DNA of 64,000 bases. It comes from Methanosphaerula subterraneus. Lineage in GTDB: Archaea > Halobacteriota > Methanomicrobia > Methanomicrobiales > Methanospirillaceae. The notes below the pieces were generated by a model. The model had not been told where the DNA came from and did not search any database. It saw nothing but the letters and a program-made list of their open reading frames with translations. This document shows, one piece after another, positions 26,642 through 35,664 of this stretch. Numbering within the stretch: the first letter of the stretch is position 1; each line of letters opens with the position of its first letter. Made by a program: the position numbers and the translations under genes. The DNA lies in NCBI RefSeq assembly GCF_052055875.1, contig NZ_CP170508.1, positions 1,550,001 through 1,614,000 on the forward strand, given 5' to 3'.

Positions 26642-29600
26642 CTATCGAATATCCACCTGCTCCCGCACCAACTTCTCATAACAGACCGAACAGATTACGG
26701 TCCCGCTGCCGGCGTGGTCGTATGCCGCCGCCTGGAGCCCGCAGACCAAGCACCGCCCGACCAGGCCGGGGTCGACCGGCCTCACCTCGTCGAGCGGGAT
26801 CGCACCCGGCAGGACCTGGACGGCGGCCTGCTCGCGGGACCGGGCCCGGTTGTAGCAGCTCCGGCAGATATGCCGGCTCCGCTCCTGCTTCCCCCGGGCC
26901 TGCCTGGCCTGGAACCGTTCGACGTAGTGAACCACCCGGCCGCCGCAGACCGGGCACGGCTCGACCAGGGGACCGCCCGGGATCAGCGAGTAGTCCATCG
27001 GGTCCACCTGGGCGGAGGTCAGTGGTGGGGCCGGCCGTGCCGGTTCACCGCCTGCCGGGCTGGTGACCGCAGCATCTCCGCAGTCTTTGCAGGTGGTCGC
27101 AGCATCTTTGCAGTTTCTGCTGCTGACTATTTGAGGTGATTGCCGGCCCTGTTTTTGAATCAGGTTGCAGATATCAGTATTTGATGTTAGGTCGCAGTTT
27201 TTTTCCGGAACACACACAGTGACACACGCACTCCCCTCCGGTGAGGGTGCGGGGTGCGTGCTCTTCATTTCTGCTGCGTACAACGATCCTTCTCTCTGTA
27301 CGCATAATGATTTATCATCTGTTTCCGCAGACGGGGCCGGATTATCGGTTTTCATGGTCGCAGCACATGCTGCGTTTATGCTGCGTTTATGCTGCTGATG
27401 CTGCTGACAAGTGTTCGACCGCGGATCGGGATCCCGGTCCCGGTCTCCGGGCTCGTCCAGCCAGACCACCTGACCACCGGTCTGCCAGCGCCGGTAGACC
27501 TGCAGGTCAAAGGAAAACGTGGTCTCGCGCCGATGGATCGTCCGGACCGTTCTGTCGTCGTCATCATCCCGTATGCTGACCGACGTATCCGTCTTTGCGA
27601 TCGCCGGGCACTTCTCCAGGAGTCCGGGGCGACGGATGCCCCGGTCTCCGTATCCGACCAGCATCCTGCGGACCGAATCGTACGAGAGTTTTGTCAGGTT
27701 CATGATCTTCTGCACGGTAAACTCCGTCTCCCCGGTCGACGCGAGCAGCCGCAGCACACCATCCTCCCGCCGGGTCAGTTTCGCGTCCTGCGACCCGGAT
27801 ATTGTATGCAGGGCCGTGAAGATACCTGCCGCGGTCCTGAAGTCGTCCTCGGTGGCGTAGATCCTGGGTGTGCCGTCCTGCAGTTCCCGACGGTCCCGCT
27901 GGAAATATCTGAGCATGGCTGCTGACTGGATCATGTCGGTCAACATCCGGGAGTTGCGCCGGTTCCGGGCAGATGAGAAATGAATCCTGAGCGCAAACCG
28001 GGAGAGGTTGACCTCGACCAGTCCGACGCCCTGCAGGATCGTCCAGATCGCTTTACAGACCGCGATCTCGTGCGGCTCACCGATCGGTTCATCGTCGTCC
28101 CGGGCCAGACGCTCGAGAATGCCGGCCAGGACGGCCCGGTCCTGCTCTTCAGAGTCGTCGACCCACGGCATGAGCATCCGGTTTTTGACCTGGTCGTCGC
28201 CGACCCCTTCGACCCTGGCAATCCACCAGAGGCAGCGCTCCGGGATGTAACAGATCTGTGGTTTACGATCCGTCGTGACGGTGCGGTGTTCGATCGGTTT
28301 TCTGAAATCAGTGGTGGCTTCCTTGAGCACGTCCTGGAGGGAGTCTGAGAGGTCCTTGTCGTCGATGAGAAAGACCGTCTGGGGCTTCAGGGACTCGCCC
28401 ATGTAATAGAGGGATTTGTCGGAGAACGAGCCCTTGATTTTGAATGCGTCGGGGAGCTGCCTGAGCATGACCCGGTACCCGTCGCTCTTCCCCTTGCCCG
28501 ACTCGCCGGTCGTCATGACGTGCAGCCCTTCGGATGTTGCGACCAGGCGGGACGCGAGTGACAGAGCCAGGCAGTGGGCCAGGTCCCGATCGCCGACGTG
28601 CTCGAGGTTGAAGGTGTCGACCATGTACGCGAGCGGGTCGCCGGATTCCAGGATCTGCCGGGCCTCGGCCAGGACCGCCGAGTCAATCTTCTCCATCGCA
28701 TCAGCAGCCGGCATGGTCCCGCCGGCCGTCTCTGTCGCACTCTTCAGATCCTTCTGCTTCCGCTCAGTATTGACTGGCTTGTGCCCCTCGAACCGTTCCC
28801 GGAGTTCGGGCCACCGCTGCGAACCGCCACCGCACGAGGCGTGATGGCAGCCGGCATGGATCGCCCCGCTCGCGAACTGGATCGCGAACGCCCCGTCGGT
28901 GTGGGCCGATGAGAACGGACAGGTGTCGAGCCGGTAAAGGTCCCCGCCCAGGTAGGGCCGGCTGTCCGTGACACCGAGGCCGTGGTCCCGGAGCCAGCCG
29001 GCCAGGTCGAGCGGTTCGCCCGGCCTGCGGCCGGTTCCCTTGTTCGTGGGCGCCGGCGCTGCCGTGTCCCCTCTGGGGTCGGCGATCGCGAGTGATGCGA
29101 GCTGCTCCTGTGTCACGATCGTGATCGAGTCTGGTACCGACAGCAGCCGGCTCCTCCGGTGCGGCCGGCTCTTGGTGTTGTCCCCTTTCCTCGCGACGGT
29201 CCCGTAGACTTTCCAGATCCGGCTCGCATTGAAGACCGCCGTGTCGACGGAGGCCTTCGCATCAGAGAAGAGGGCGTCGAGTCCGACCAGGGCGGTTTTA
29301 ATCAGAGCGGTTGATTTCTCATCGTTCGGGAGGTCCACCCGGTACAGGAGGTGAGCACCATTGCCGGAGTCGCCGATGACCGGGGCCGGCCATCCCATCT
29401 CACCGAGGGCCGCCGCAATCCCGGCCGCCCGTTCCAGCGCCGCCTGATGTTCCTCTTCGGAGGAAGAGACCCCCGACGGCCGGGCCGGGTCCACGTCTAT
29501 CAGCAGCCAGCGCCGGCCCAGGATGTCGCCGTCGCTCGTCGAGGAGTCCTTCCTGGCGAGCGGTCCTTTGATCCGGTTCGCTCGTCGTGCCAGGAGATCG

Positions 29601-29797
29601 GGCAGCACCGGGTTCGGGGTCAGGTAGATGCCGTCGGGGTTCGCCGCATCGAGCGCCTCGATCGCCTTCGCGGCGGCATCGAGGTCGTCGAAGTACCCGG
29701 AGGCGATCCGGTCGCCGGTCCAGCTCCTGACCTCGAAGACCTGGCCGGGCGCGACCAGCACCTCGAGACCCCGCCGGATCTCAGAGCCGGTGTCCAT
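26642..29797 (-). CDS. Large primase-helicase replication protein with C-terminal zinc ribbons
   Basis: 1051 aa. The N-terminal AEP-like primase region has a WLLIDVDPARP acidic motif (97-107), DSGNGAHLLYRVDLP (143-157) and KVYGTVARKG (196-205). A zinc-binding Cys/His cluster (C293...H299...C317, H318-H319, C322) follows. The helicase core has Walker A GESGKGKS (431-438) and Walker B VFLIDDKD (475-482), then a winged-helix segment near 693-713. A low-complexity linker (about 790-935) leads to two zinc ribbons (CPVC 948/CRSC 978; CLVC 1016/CSVC 1036). The start at 29797 has an AGGGGGGA site. This is a plasmid or virus replication protein type; host chromosomes do not need it. Confidence 0.85.
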   Translation of the reverse strand: MDTGSEIRRGLEVLVAPGQVFEVRSWTGDRIASGYFDDLDAAAKAIEALDAANPDGIYLTPNPVLPDLLARRANRIKGPLARKDSSTSDGDILGRRWLLIDVDPARPSGVSSSEEEHQAALERAAGIAAALGEMGWPAPVIGDSGNGAHLLYRVDLPNDEKSTALIKTALVGLDALFSDAKASVDTAVFNASRIWKVYGTVARKGDNTKSRPHRRSRLLSVPDSITIVTQEQLASLAIADPRGDTAAPAPTNKGTGRRPGEPLDLAGWLRDHGLGVTDSRPYLGGDLYRLDTCPFSSAHTDGAFAIQFASGAIHAGCHHASCGGGSQRWPELRERFEGHKPVNTERKQKDLKSATETAGGTMPAADAMEKIDSAVLAEARQILESGDPLAYMVDTFNLEHVGDRDLAHCLALSLASRLVATSEGLHVMTTGESGKGKSDGYRVMLRQLPDAFKIKGSFSDKSLYYMGESLKPQTVFLIDDKDLSDSLQDVLKEATTDFRKPIEHRTVTTDRKPQICYIPERCLWWIARVEGVGDDQVKNRMLMPWVDDSEEQDRAVLAGILERLARDDDEPIGEPHEIAVCKAIWTILQGVGLVEVNLSRFALRIHFSSARNRRNSRMLTDMIQSAAMLRYFQRDRRELQDGTPRIYATEDDFRTAAGIFTALHTISGSQDAKLTRREDGVLRLLASTGETEFTVQKIMNLTKLSYDSVRRMLVGYGDRGIRRPGLLEKCPAIAKTDTSVSIRDDDDDRTVRTIHRRETTFSFDLQVYRRWQTGGQVVWLDEPGDRDRDPDPRSNTCQQHQQHKRSINAACAATMKTDNPAPSAETDDKSLCVQREGSLYAAEMKSTHPAPSPEGSACVTVCVPEKNCDLTSNTDICNLIQKQGRQSPQIVSSRNCKDAATTCKDCGDAAVTSPAGGEPARPAPPLTSAQVDPMDYSLIPGGPLVEPCPVCGGRVVHYVERFQARQARGKQERSRHICRSCYNRARSREQAAVQVLPGAIPLDEVRPVDPGLVGRCLVCGLQAAAYDHAGSGTVICSVCYEKLVREQVDIR
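27067..27125. repeat. GCAGCATCT-type short direct repeats inside the primase gene
   Basis: Short repeats of GCAGCATCT and TTTGCAG lie in the linker-coding part of the primase-helicase gene. They encode the Cys/Lys/Asp-rich linker (CKDAATTCKDCGDAA). They may be plain coding repeats or a relic of replication iterons. Confidence 0.4.
27367..27413. repeat. ATGCTGCGTTT tandem repeat inside the primase gene
   Basis: Two units of ATGCTGCGTTT followed by two of ATGCTGCTG, encoding a Gln/His/Ala-rich stretch (QQHQQHKRSINAACAA) on the minus strand. Repeat-length change here would mostly preserve the frame. Confidence 0.5.
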
Positions 29798-30170
29798 CGT
29801 CCCCCCTGATCTCCTGGATCCCGCCGGGGAAGACGGCGAAGTAGCGCCACCCATCCGGCCGGCTCCAGATCCAGAGGTCGATGCTGACGATCGGCGAGAT
29901 GTACCGCCGGAGCTCATACAGGTCCTCGACATACGTCGCCGCCACCTCGGCGATCGGGCCGGCCGGGTTCTTCCGTCGCCTGATGCAGACGAACCTGAAC
30001 CGATTGCCTTTCATCCCGATCAGGTTCACGCCCGGCTGCCGGCCGTCGGTCCGGATCACCCTGTACTCGAGGTCCCGCAGCCGGGAGACTGCTTCATGTT
30101 CGATGGCACTCCGTCGGAGGTATGCATAGACCGGCTCTGCACCGGGATCTTCTCCTGTTTCGGTTGACAT
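29781..30170 (-). CDS. Hypothetical protein, possible degenerate PD-(D/E)XK fold
   Basis: 129 aa. EHEAVSRLRDLEYRVIRTDG, GVNLIGMKGNRFRFVCIRRRK and a C-terminal beta strand with WRYFAVFPGG resemble the helix-strand order of Holliday-resolvase-like nucleases, but Asn and Cys-Ile stand where the acidic catalytic residues would be. If the fold is right it is probably non-catalytic DNA-binding. Its end overlaps the primase-helicase start by 17 nt, so they are co-expressed parts of one element. The family assignment is tentative. Confidence 0.6.
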   Translation of the reverse strand: MSTETGEDPGAEPVYAYLRRSAIEHEAVSRLRDLEYRVIRTDGRQPGVNLIGMKGNRFRFVCIRRRKNPAGPIAEVAATYVEDLYELRRYISPIVSIDLWIWSRPDGWRYFAVFPGGIQEIRGDDGHRL

Positions 30171-30179
30171 GTCGCCACC

Positions 30180-30515
30180 TCACACCCTCGCCGACCGGTA
30201 TCGCGAGCTGGTCGGACCCCGGGCTGCGGCTGCGAGAGCCGGCCGGTGAACAGGAATAGCAGCGAGGAGTCCGGAAAGGAGATGGATCGCCATCCCGGCC
30301 GGACCTGGCGGTGAGAGGACGACCGTCCCGCCGGCATCAATGACGGCTGCTGTTTTGTGCACGAAGACCAGATCGCCTGATGCCCCGTGATCGAGGTGTG
30401 CCGCCCGGTCGATGTGATCGCCCCGAACCGTGCTGTTCAAGCCGGTGGCGAGGGCGATGGCCGGCTGCTCTGGGATCGCTCCGTGTATGCCCGATGAATA
30501 GACAATTTTTTTCAT
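30180..30515 (-). CDS. Hypothetical small protein, first gene of the primase module
   Basis: 111 aa starting MKKIVYSSG with a strong GGAG site 6 nt upstream. It ends 9 nt before the next gene, which supports a real three-gene operon. The sequence holds repeated short hydrophobic stretches (GDLVFVHKTAAVIDAGGTVVL) but no motif I recognise. Confidence 0.55.
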   Translation of the reverse strand: MKKIVYSSGIHGAIPEQPAIALATGLNSTVRGDHIDRAAHLDHGASGDLVFVHKTAAVIDAGGTVVLSPPGPAGMAIHLLSGLLAAIPVHRPALAAAARGPTSSRYRSARV

Positions 30516-30739
30516 TTTTATCTCCTGCGAATTTACTATCGCAATTCAACTATTACTGGCACGTTTGCATATACCTGGGGTCAAACAGGAGAATGTTCAT
30601 TCAGGACCTCTGTCGTTTCACCAGAGAACTGCCAGACCCAGAAGAAAAGAAGCGCGAATCTCGCCCGGGCCGGCGAGACCGATATTCCAAAAAACCGGCA
30701 AAAAGTGTGCGGATCAGATCAGCACGATCTCGAATTTGG

Positions 30740-31045
30740 GCCGGCATTATTAAGGGTAACGGTGGTTTTATCCAGGACGGGTCCTGGGAGCTGGCCCGGC
30801 CGGCAGATCCTGGCCGTCGTCGATGCGCTCGAGGGGGCCGGCGTCCCCTCGGTGCTGCTCAGGGGGCCGGCCGGTCCGTCGCCGCGGACCCCCGTCCGGT
30901 TTGAGGGAGGAGGCGGTGCTGTTCGGGAGGTCGTGCAGTTGGATTGGGATCCCCTGTCGACGACCCGGTCGGGTCGGACTCGACGGTGATGGTGCCGGCT
31001 GGGGTGGCGAGGGTACAGGGGGTGAGGAGGAGACTCTGCATACGA
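30740..31045 (-). pseudogene. N-terminal fragment of a paralogue of the 24717-25391 gene
   Basis: In shifting minus-strand frames this region encodes MQSLLLTP (signal-peptide start), then PDRVVD, QLHDLPNSTASSLKPDG and VLDKTTVTLNNA, which line up in order with MQRLLLIL, PDRVVD, QLHDLPNGTVFSLKLDG and RLDKGTVTANLENTA of the intact gene (residues 1-92). At least two frameshifts and several stops make it non-coding. Similarity continues into the upstream leader (CCTATCGATG context). Confidence 0.78.
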
Positions 31046-31487
31046 TCTCACCTATCGATGGGGGGGGATAGAGGGGTCGGGCATGCGTGACGGGGTGAGT
31101 GAGGGGATTATATGGGACATCATTCCGAGAGGGGAGAAGATAACCAGACCTCGAGTGCTCCTGACATGGATACGCCCTGAGAATAAGGATTTCAGAATCC
31201 CACGCTCTGAAGAGATCAATCTTTGGCTTATCGGAGTCTGTGACAGAACCGGAATGGTGCAGTCAATAATAGCATCACATAATCTAAATGCTCAAAAAAT
31301 AAATGGATGATTCACAGATGTAGAGGTTCTCAGTGTAGGTATCTGACTATACTCGCAATCACGAATAGGGACATAATAAAATTGAGTATGCCAATACAAT
31401 CCATTTAATCCAGATGATGTATCAACTGATTCAATAATAAAATTTTGATTGTATAAGCAGTAAAAAAATAACCAGTTTTATGACTCC
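31046..31487. other. Intergenic, AT-rich, no supported gene
   Basis: This stretch separates the broken paralogue from the glycan cluster. A 75-codon frame exists at 31083-31310 but lacks a ribosome-binding site and family features. The last 150 bp are very AT-rich and probably hold the promoter of the flippase gene. Confidence 0.5.
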
Positions 31488-33056
31488 ATGACCCTTAACT
31501 CACCCATTGAAAAGGATACAACCAACAGCCGGTTTGCCGCCCAGCTCCCGAAGAACCTCGCGGCAAACATTGCCTACTTCCTGGTGAACATCGTCATCGG
31601 CATTCTCCTGGTTCCGTACTTCATCTCGACCCTCGGGGTCGCGGCCTATGGCCTCATCCCACTGGCTACCTCGATCACCGGATATGTGGCGATCGTCGTC
31701 CAGTCGCTCAACACCGCTGTCACACGGTACCTCACCGTCGACCTCCAGCGAGAGGACTACGCAGCTGCAAACCGGACGTTCAATACCGCTCTCTTCGGGA
31801 TCTCGGCTGTCATCCTTCTGATGGTGCCGGTCGTCGTCGCGGTCGCCTGGTTTGTTCCTTCCATCTTCCATGTCCCGGCCGGCCAGGAGAGCGGTGCAGT
31901 CCTCCTCTTCCTCGGAGTCTCTGCCGCCTTCCTGATCAGGTCCTGGAGTGGGAGCTTCACGGTGCAGCTCTTCGCCTATAACCGCCTCGACCTCCAGAAC
32001 CTCGTCGACCTCGCAAACATCCTTGTCCAGATTGGATTAATTGTCATCCTCTTCACGCTGTTCGGCCCTGACCTTGCCTTCATCGGCGGGGCGTACCTGG
32101 CCGGGGCTGTCGTGGCCTCGGTGGTCTCAATCGTCCTCGCACGGCAAGTCTGCCCGCATCTCATCCTGTCGCTCCGCTCCTTCGACCGCAGGAGGGTCAG
32201 GGATCTCTGTGGGATGGGGTGGTGGGTGGTGATCAACCAGGTCGGCTCCCTCCTCTTCCTCCAGATCGACCTCATCGTCGTGAACCTGCTCTTCGGTGCG
32301 ACGTCGGCCGGCGAGTATGCGATCGCCCTCCAGTGGGTGGTGCTTCTGCGGTCGATCTCAGGGGTGCTCGCCGGGGTGCTGACCCCGATGGTCCTCACTT
32401 ACTATGCCCGGGAGCAGACCGAAACTCTGATCCGGGTCACGAAGAGTGCTGTCAAACTGATGGGTATCGCCATGGCCCTCCCAATCGGGCTTGTGTGCGG
32501 TTTTGGTCCACAGCTCCTCACCGTATGGGTTGGCAAAGATTACGTATTCCTCGCCCCCCTCATGATCCTCCTGACGGTGCACCTCGCAGTAAACCTTGCC
32601 GTGCTGCCCCTCTTCTCGATCAATGTGGCCTATAACCAGGTGCGGGTACCAGGGATCGTAACCTTTTTTATGGGGATCGGGAACTTCGCCCTTGCGGTTG
32701 CTCTCGCCCTCTTTACCGGCTGGGGCTACTACGGGGTGGCGGTCGCAGGTGCGATCATCCTCACCCTGAAGAACGCCCTCTTCACCCCCTGGTATGCAAC
32801 CCGTGTCCTTGGCACCGGGGCACACACCTTCACCCGGTCGATGCTCCCCGGGATTGCCGCCGCCATCACCATCGGGGTTCTGGCGACTGCCCTGGGAATG
32901 TTCTTCCCACTCGCCGCCCTGATCCCACTCATCATCACCGGGGGAGCTCTTGCCCTGGGATACCTAGTCCTTGTATGGACGTTCGGCCTGTCGACATTTG
33001 AACGCGGGTTGTTTGGGTCCTATCTCCCCGAAAACCTCAGGAAGTTTGTCCTATGA
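31488..33056 (+). CDS. Wzx-type polysaccharide flippase (MATE/MOP superfamily)
   Basis: 522 aa with 12-14 predicted membrane segments. The N-terminal LAANIAYFLVNIVIGILLVPYF and LGVAAYGLIPLATSI pattern is typical of O-antigen/S-layer-glycan flippases. It would move lipid-linked oligosaccharide across the membrane. It opens the cluster and its stop overlaps the next start by 4 nt. Confidence 0.9.
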   Translation: MTLNSPIEKDTTNSRFAAQLPKNLAANIAYFLVNIVIGILLVPYFISTLGVAAYGLIPLATSITGYVAIVVQSLNTAVTRYLTVDLQREDYAAANRTFNTALFGISAVILLMVPVVVAVAWFVPSIFHVPAGQESGAVLLFLGVSAAFLIRSWSGSFTVQLFAYNRLDLQNLVDLANILVQIGLIVILFTLFGPDLAFIGGAYLAGAVVASVVSIVLARQVCPHLILSLRSFDRRRVRDLCGMGWWVVINQVGSLLFLQIDLIVVNLLFGATSAGEYAIALQWVVLLRSISGVLAGVLTPMVLTYYAREQTETLIRVTKSAVKLMGIAMALPIGLVCGFGPQLLTVWVGKDYVFLAPLMILLTVHLAVNLAVLPLFSINVAYNQVRVPGIVTFFMGIGNFALAVALALFTGWGYYGVAVAGAIILTLKNALFTPWYATRVLGTGAHTFTRSMLPGIAAAITIGVLATALGMFFPLAALIPLIITGGALALGYLVLVWTFGLSTFERGLFGSYLPENLRKFVL

Positions 33057-34432
33057 GATCCTCTGTTATAACCACAGTTGTTGAAAACGAACTCTGCATC
33101 GGCTGCGGCCTCTGTGCCGCCCTCTGTCCGGCGGGAGAACTGGCGATGCAGTGGAACCGGTACGGCGAGTACAACCCGATAGAGGTGACGCCGTGCACCA
33201 CAGCGTGCGGCCTCTGCCTGAAGGTCTGCCCCTTCGCCGATACGGGCGAGAACGAGGACACGATTGGGAAAGAACTCTATGGTGGAGTTCCAGGGATCAG
33301 CCACCGTCCGGAGACCGGCTATCACCTCGCCACCTATGTCGGGTACTCGGAGAGGCACCGCCAGACCAGTGCCTCGGGGGGGGTGGCGACCTGGCTTCTG
33401 GAGGCGCTGCTCACCGAGGGTGTCGTCGACCATGTCGTCTGCGTCACCCCAACTGGCGACCCGGAGAAACTCTTCGCCTTCCGGGTCTTCGACACTGGTG
33501 AGGACGTGCGGAACGGAGCCGGCTCGGCCTACTACCCGGTGGAGATGTCGGCGGTCATCAGGCATATCCTCGAAACACCCGGACGGTACGCCGTCACCGG
33601 CCTCCCATGCTTCATCAAGGCTATCCGGCTTGCGCAGCAGAGGAATGCAAAGTTACAGGAGCGGATCGTTGTCACCATCGGCCTCACCTGCGGGCAGCTG
33701 AAGAGCCGGCACTTCACCGACTACATCGCCGCCCTCGCGGGGGTTCAGGGGGAGGTGACGGGGGTGTGTTACCGCGGGAAGAGTTCTGACCACCCGGCTA
33801 ATAATTATCACTACGCTTTCACGACCACAGAAGGCGAGGAGCGGAGGATCTACTGGAATGAGGGGATCGGCGAGGCCTGGAATAACCGGTGGTTCACCCC
33901 GAAGGCCTGCAACTACTGCGACGACATCTTTGCCGAGTGTGCAGATGTCACCTGCATGGACGCCTGGCTCCCGGAGTATTCGATGGATAGCAAGGGGACG
34001 AGCCTTGTGCTGGTCCGGTCCCCCCAGGTGCAGGAGGTAATTGCACGGGGGCAGGGAATCTGTCTCAATCCGATTCCGGTCGAGCTGGTGGTGCAGAGCC
34101 AGGGCGGGGTTGTGGCGGTCAAACGCCGGCACCTGGCGTACCGGCTGTACCTCGACGAGCAAACGGGACGGGAAGTGCCGGCGAAGCGGGTGGCACCGGA
34201 GAGGCCGAAGAATCCCTTCCAGCGGCAGGAGATCGTCCTGAAGAATAAGATGCAGGTTGCGAGCAGGAACCTCTGGAACTCCGGAGAGTTTGACATGCAA
34301 TACTTCAGAGAGGCAATGCAGCCGAACCTGAGTCGGCTGGCGGCTGGTAGACAGATATCAGAGGTTATTACGTTCCCGGTGAGAACAATTCGGTATATTC
34401 AGAGAAAGGTCCGGGGCACTTATTATGGATGA
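33053..34432 (+). CDS. FrhB-like F420 hydrogenase/dehydrogenase beta-subunit family protein with two 4Fe-4S motifs
   Basis: 459 aa. N-terminal ferredoxin motifs CIGCGLCAALCP (15-26) and CGLCLKVCP (about 51-59) precede the FrhB core (TSASGGVATWLLEALL, VTGLPCFIKAIRLA, GLTCGQLKSRHFTDYI) and a C-terminal cysteine cluster CNYCDDIFAECADVTC. Relatives use F420 or flavin; many sit next to polysaccharide pyruvyl transferases, as here. The redox step in glycan synthesis is undefined. It overlaps the pyruvyl transferase start by 8 nt. Confidence 0.9.
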   Translation: MRSSVITTVVENELCIGCGLCAALCPAGELAMQWNRYGEYNPIEVTPCTTACGLCLKVCPFADTGENEDTIGKELYGGVPGISHRPETGYHLATYVGYSERHRQTSASGGVATWLLEALLTEGVVDHVVCVTPTGDPEKLFAFRVFDTGEDVRNGAGSAYYPVEMSAVIRHILETPGRYAVTGLPCFIKAIRLAQQRNAKLQERIVVTIGLTCGQLKSRHFTDYIAALAGVQGEVTGVCYRGKSSDHPANNYHYAFTTTEGEERRIYWNEGIGEAWNNRWFTPKACNYCDDIFAECADVTCMDAWLPEYSMDSKGTSLVLVRSPQVQEVIARGQGICLNPIPVELVVQSQGGVVAVKRRHLAYRLYLDEQTGREVPAKRVAPERPKNPFQRQEIVLKNKMQVASRNLWNSGEFDMQYFREAMQPNLSRLAAGRQISEVITFPVRTIRYIQRKVRGTYYG

Positions 34433-35663
34433 CGATAGACCGCTGTTTATTCTGGCCGGAAACGGACCCTACGCAAATCGAGGGTGCGAGGCGATCGTGC
34501 GGGGAACGACAAAGATCCTCAGGGAGCACTTTAAAGACCCGCGTTTCATCTGTATCAGTCACTTTCGTTCCGAGGGGCAATATCAAGAGCAGTGTCTTCG
34601 GGAGACAGATAGGGCGATCGTTCACTTCGCCCCCTCCAGTACTCTCAGTAAAAAAGGGGTGATCCAGAATATCTGGAAACCTGAAACCTGGCGCAAGGTC
34701 TTTCAATACAGTTTTAACCGTGATGCATTCAATTATACTAACATGATCCCACATCTTGGTGGGGCCAGCGCCGTCCTCTCTGTCGGTGGGGACAACTATT
34801 CCCTTGACTATGGGGTGCCAACCCTGTTCACCTCCCTCGACGACCTCGTGCTGGCACATGAAAAGATTCTGGCGATCTGGGGTGCTTCGGTCGGTCCGTT
34901 CAGTGCATTGCCAGACTATGAACTGTATATGAGCAATCATCTCCAGAAGGTCACAGGAATCTTTGCCCGTGAGTCGGTCACTGTTGAATACCTGGAGAGC
35001 ATCGGGGTGAGTAGGAATGTGTATCCAGTCGCTGACCCGGCATTTCTGATGGATCCGGTAAAGCCCGAGGAAGAAATACCTATCGAGGCGGGCGCGATCG
35101 GTCTCAACCTCAGCCCGTTGATGGCGAAGTTCGTCACAGGCGGTGATCTTGAACAGTGGACAACAATGGCGGCAGTGATCATCGCAGAGGTCGCGAAGAA
35201 AACGGAGAGGGAGGTCTTCCTGATCCCCCACGTAACAAATCCTGACTCAAATGACCATACCTTCATGCAGAAAGCACTATCCCTGATACCCGGAAAGAAT
35301 GAAAACATAACACTGGTATCCCCCCGATACACCGCTGCGGAGACGAAGTGGATCATCAGCCAAATGGCGGTCTTTGCTGGGGCACGGACGCACGCGACCA
35401 TCGCTGCCCTTTCATCAGGTGTGCCGACCCTGAGTTTTGCTTACAGCATCAAGGCCCAGGGGATCAACCGGGATTTTTTCGGCCATAATGCTTACTGTAT
35501 GGATCCCAAGGATCTAGATGCAAAGATAGTTGCCGACCGGATCATATCTATGCTGAACCAGGAGACCTCGATCAGGATGGATCTGCGTGAGCGGATCCAG
35601 GGGATCCAGAGATCAGCGATGCATGCTGGAAAAGGATTGAAACAACTCATCAGAGAGAACTGA
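34425..35663 (+). CDS. Polysaccharide pyruvyl transferase family protein
   Basis: 412 aa. GNGPYANRGCEAIVRGT near the start, GGDNYSLDYG around 123-132, WGASVGPF near 150, and the C-terminal GARTHATIAALSSGVPTLSFAYSIKAQG are signature segments of the CsaB/WcaK family. It adds pyruvyl ketal groups to surface glycan sugars using phosphoenolpyruvate. It is co-translated with the FrhB-like gene. Confidence 0.9.
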   Translation: MDDDRPLFILAGNGPYANRGCEAIVRGTTKILREHFKDPRFICISHFRSEGQYQEQCLRETDRAIVHFAPSSTLSKKGVIQNIWKPETWRKVFQYSFNRDAFNYTNMIPHLGGASAVLSVGGDNYSLDYGVPTLFTSLDDLVLAHEKILAIWGASVGPFSALPDYELYMSNHLQKVTGIFARESVTVEYLESIGVSRNVYPVADPAFLMDPVKPEEEIPIEAGAIGLNLSPLMAKFVTGGDLEQWTTMAAVIIAEVAKKTEREVFLIPHVTNPDSNDHTFMQKALSLIPGKNENITLVSPRYTAAETKWIISQMAVFAGARTHATIAALSSGVPTLSFAYSIKAQGINRDFFGHNAYCMDPKDLDAKIVADRIISMLNQETSIRMDLRERIQGIQRSAMHAGKGLKQLIREN

Positions 35664-35664
35664 T

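Noticed and set aside
30593..30790. Plus-strand ORF starting MFIQDLCRFTREL after an AGGAGA site
   Set aside because: It reads straight into the decayed paralogue fragment on the other strand and shows no family similarity; the Shine-Dalgarno spacing is too short.
31083..31310. 75-codon plus-strand ORF beginning MRDGVSEGII
   Set aside because: No ribosome-binding site, mixed composition, starts within the leader homology of the broken paralogue, and no family features.
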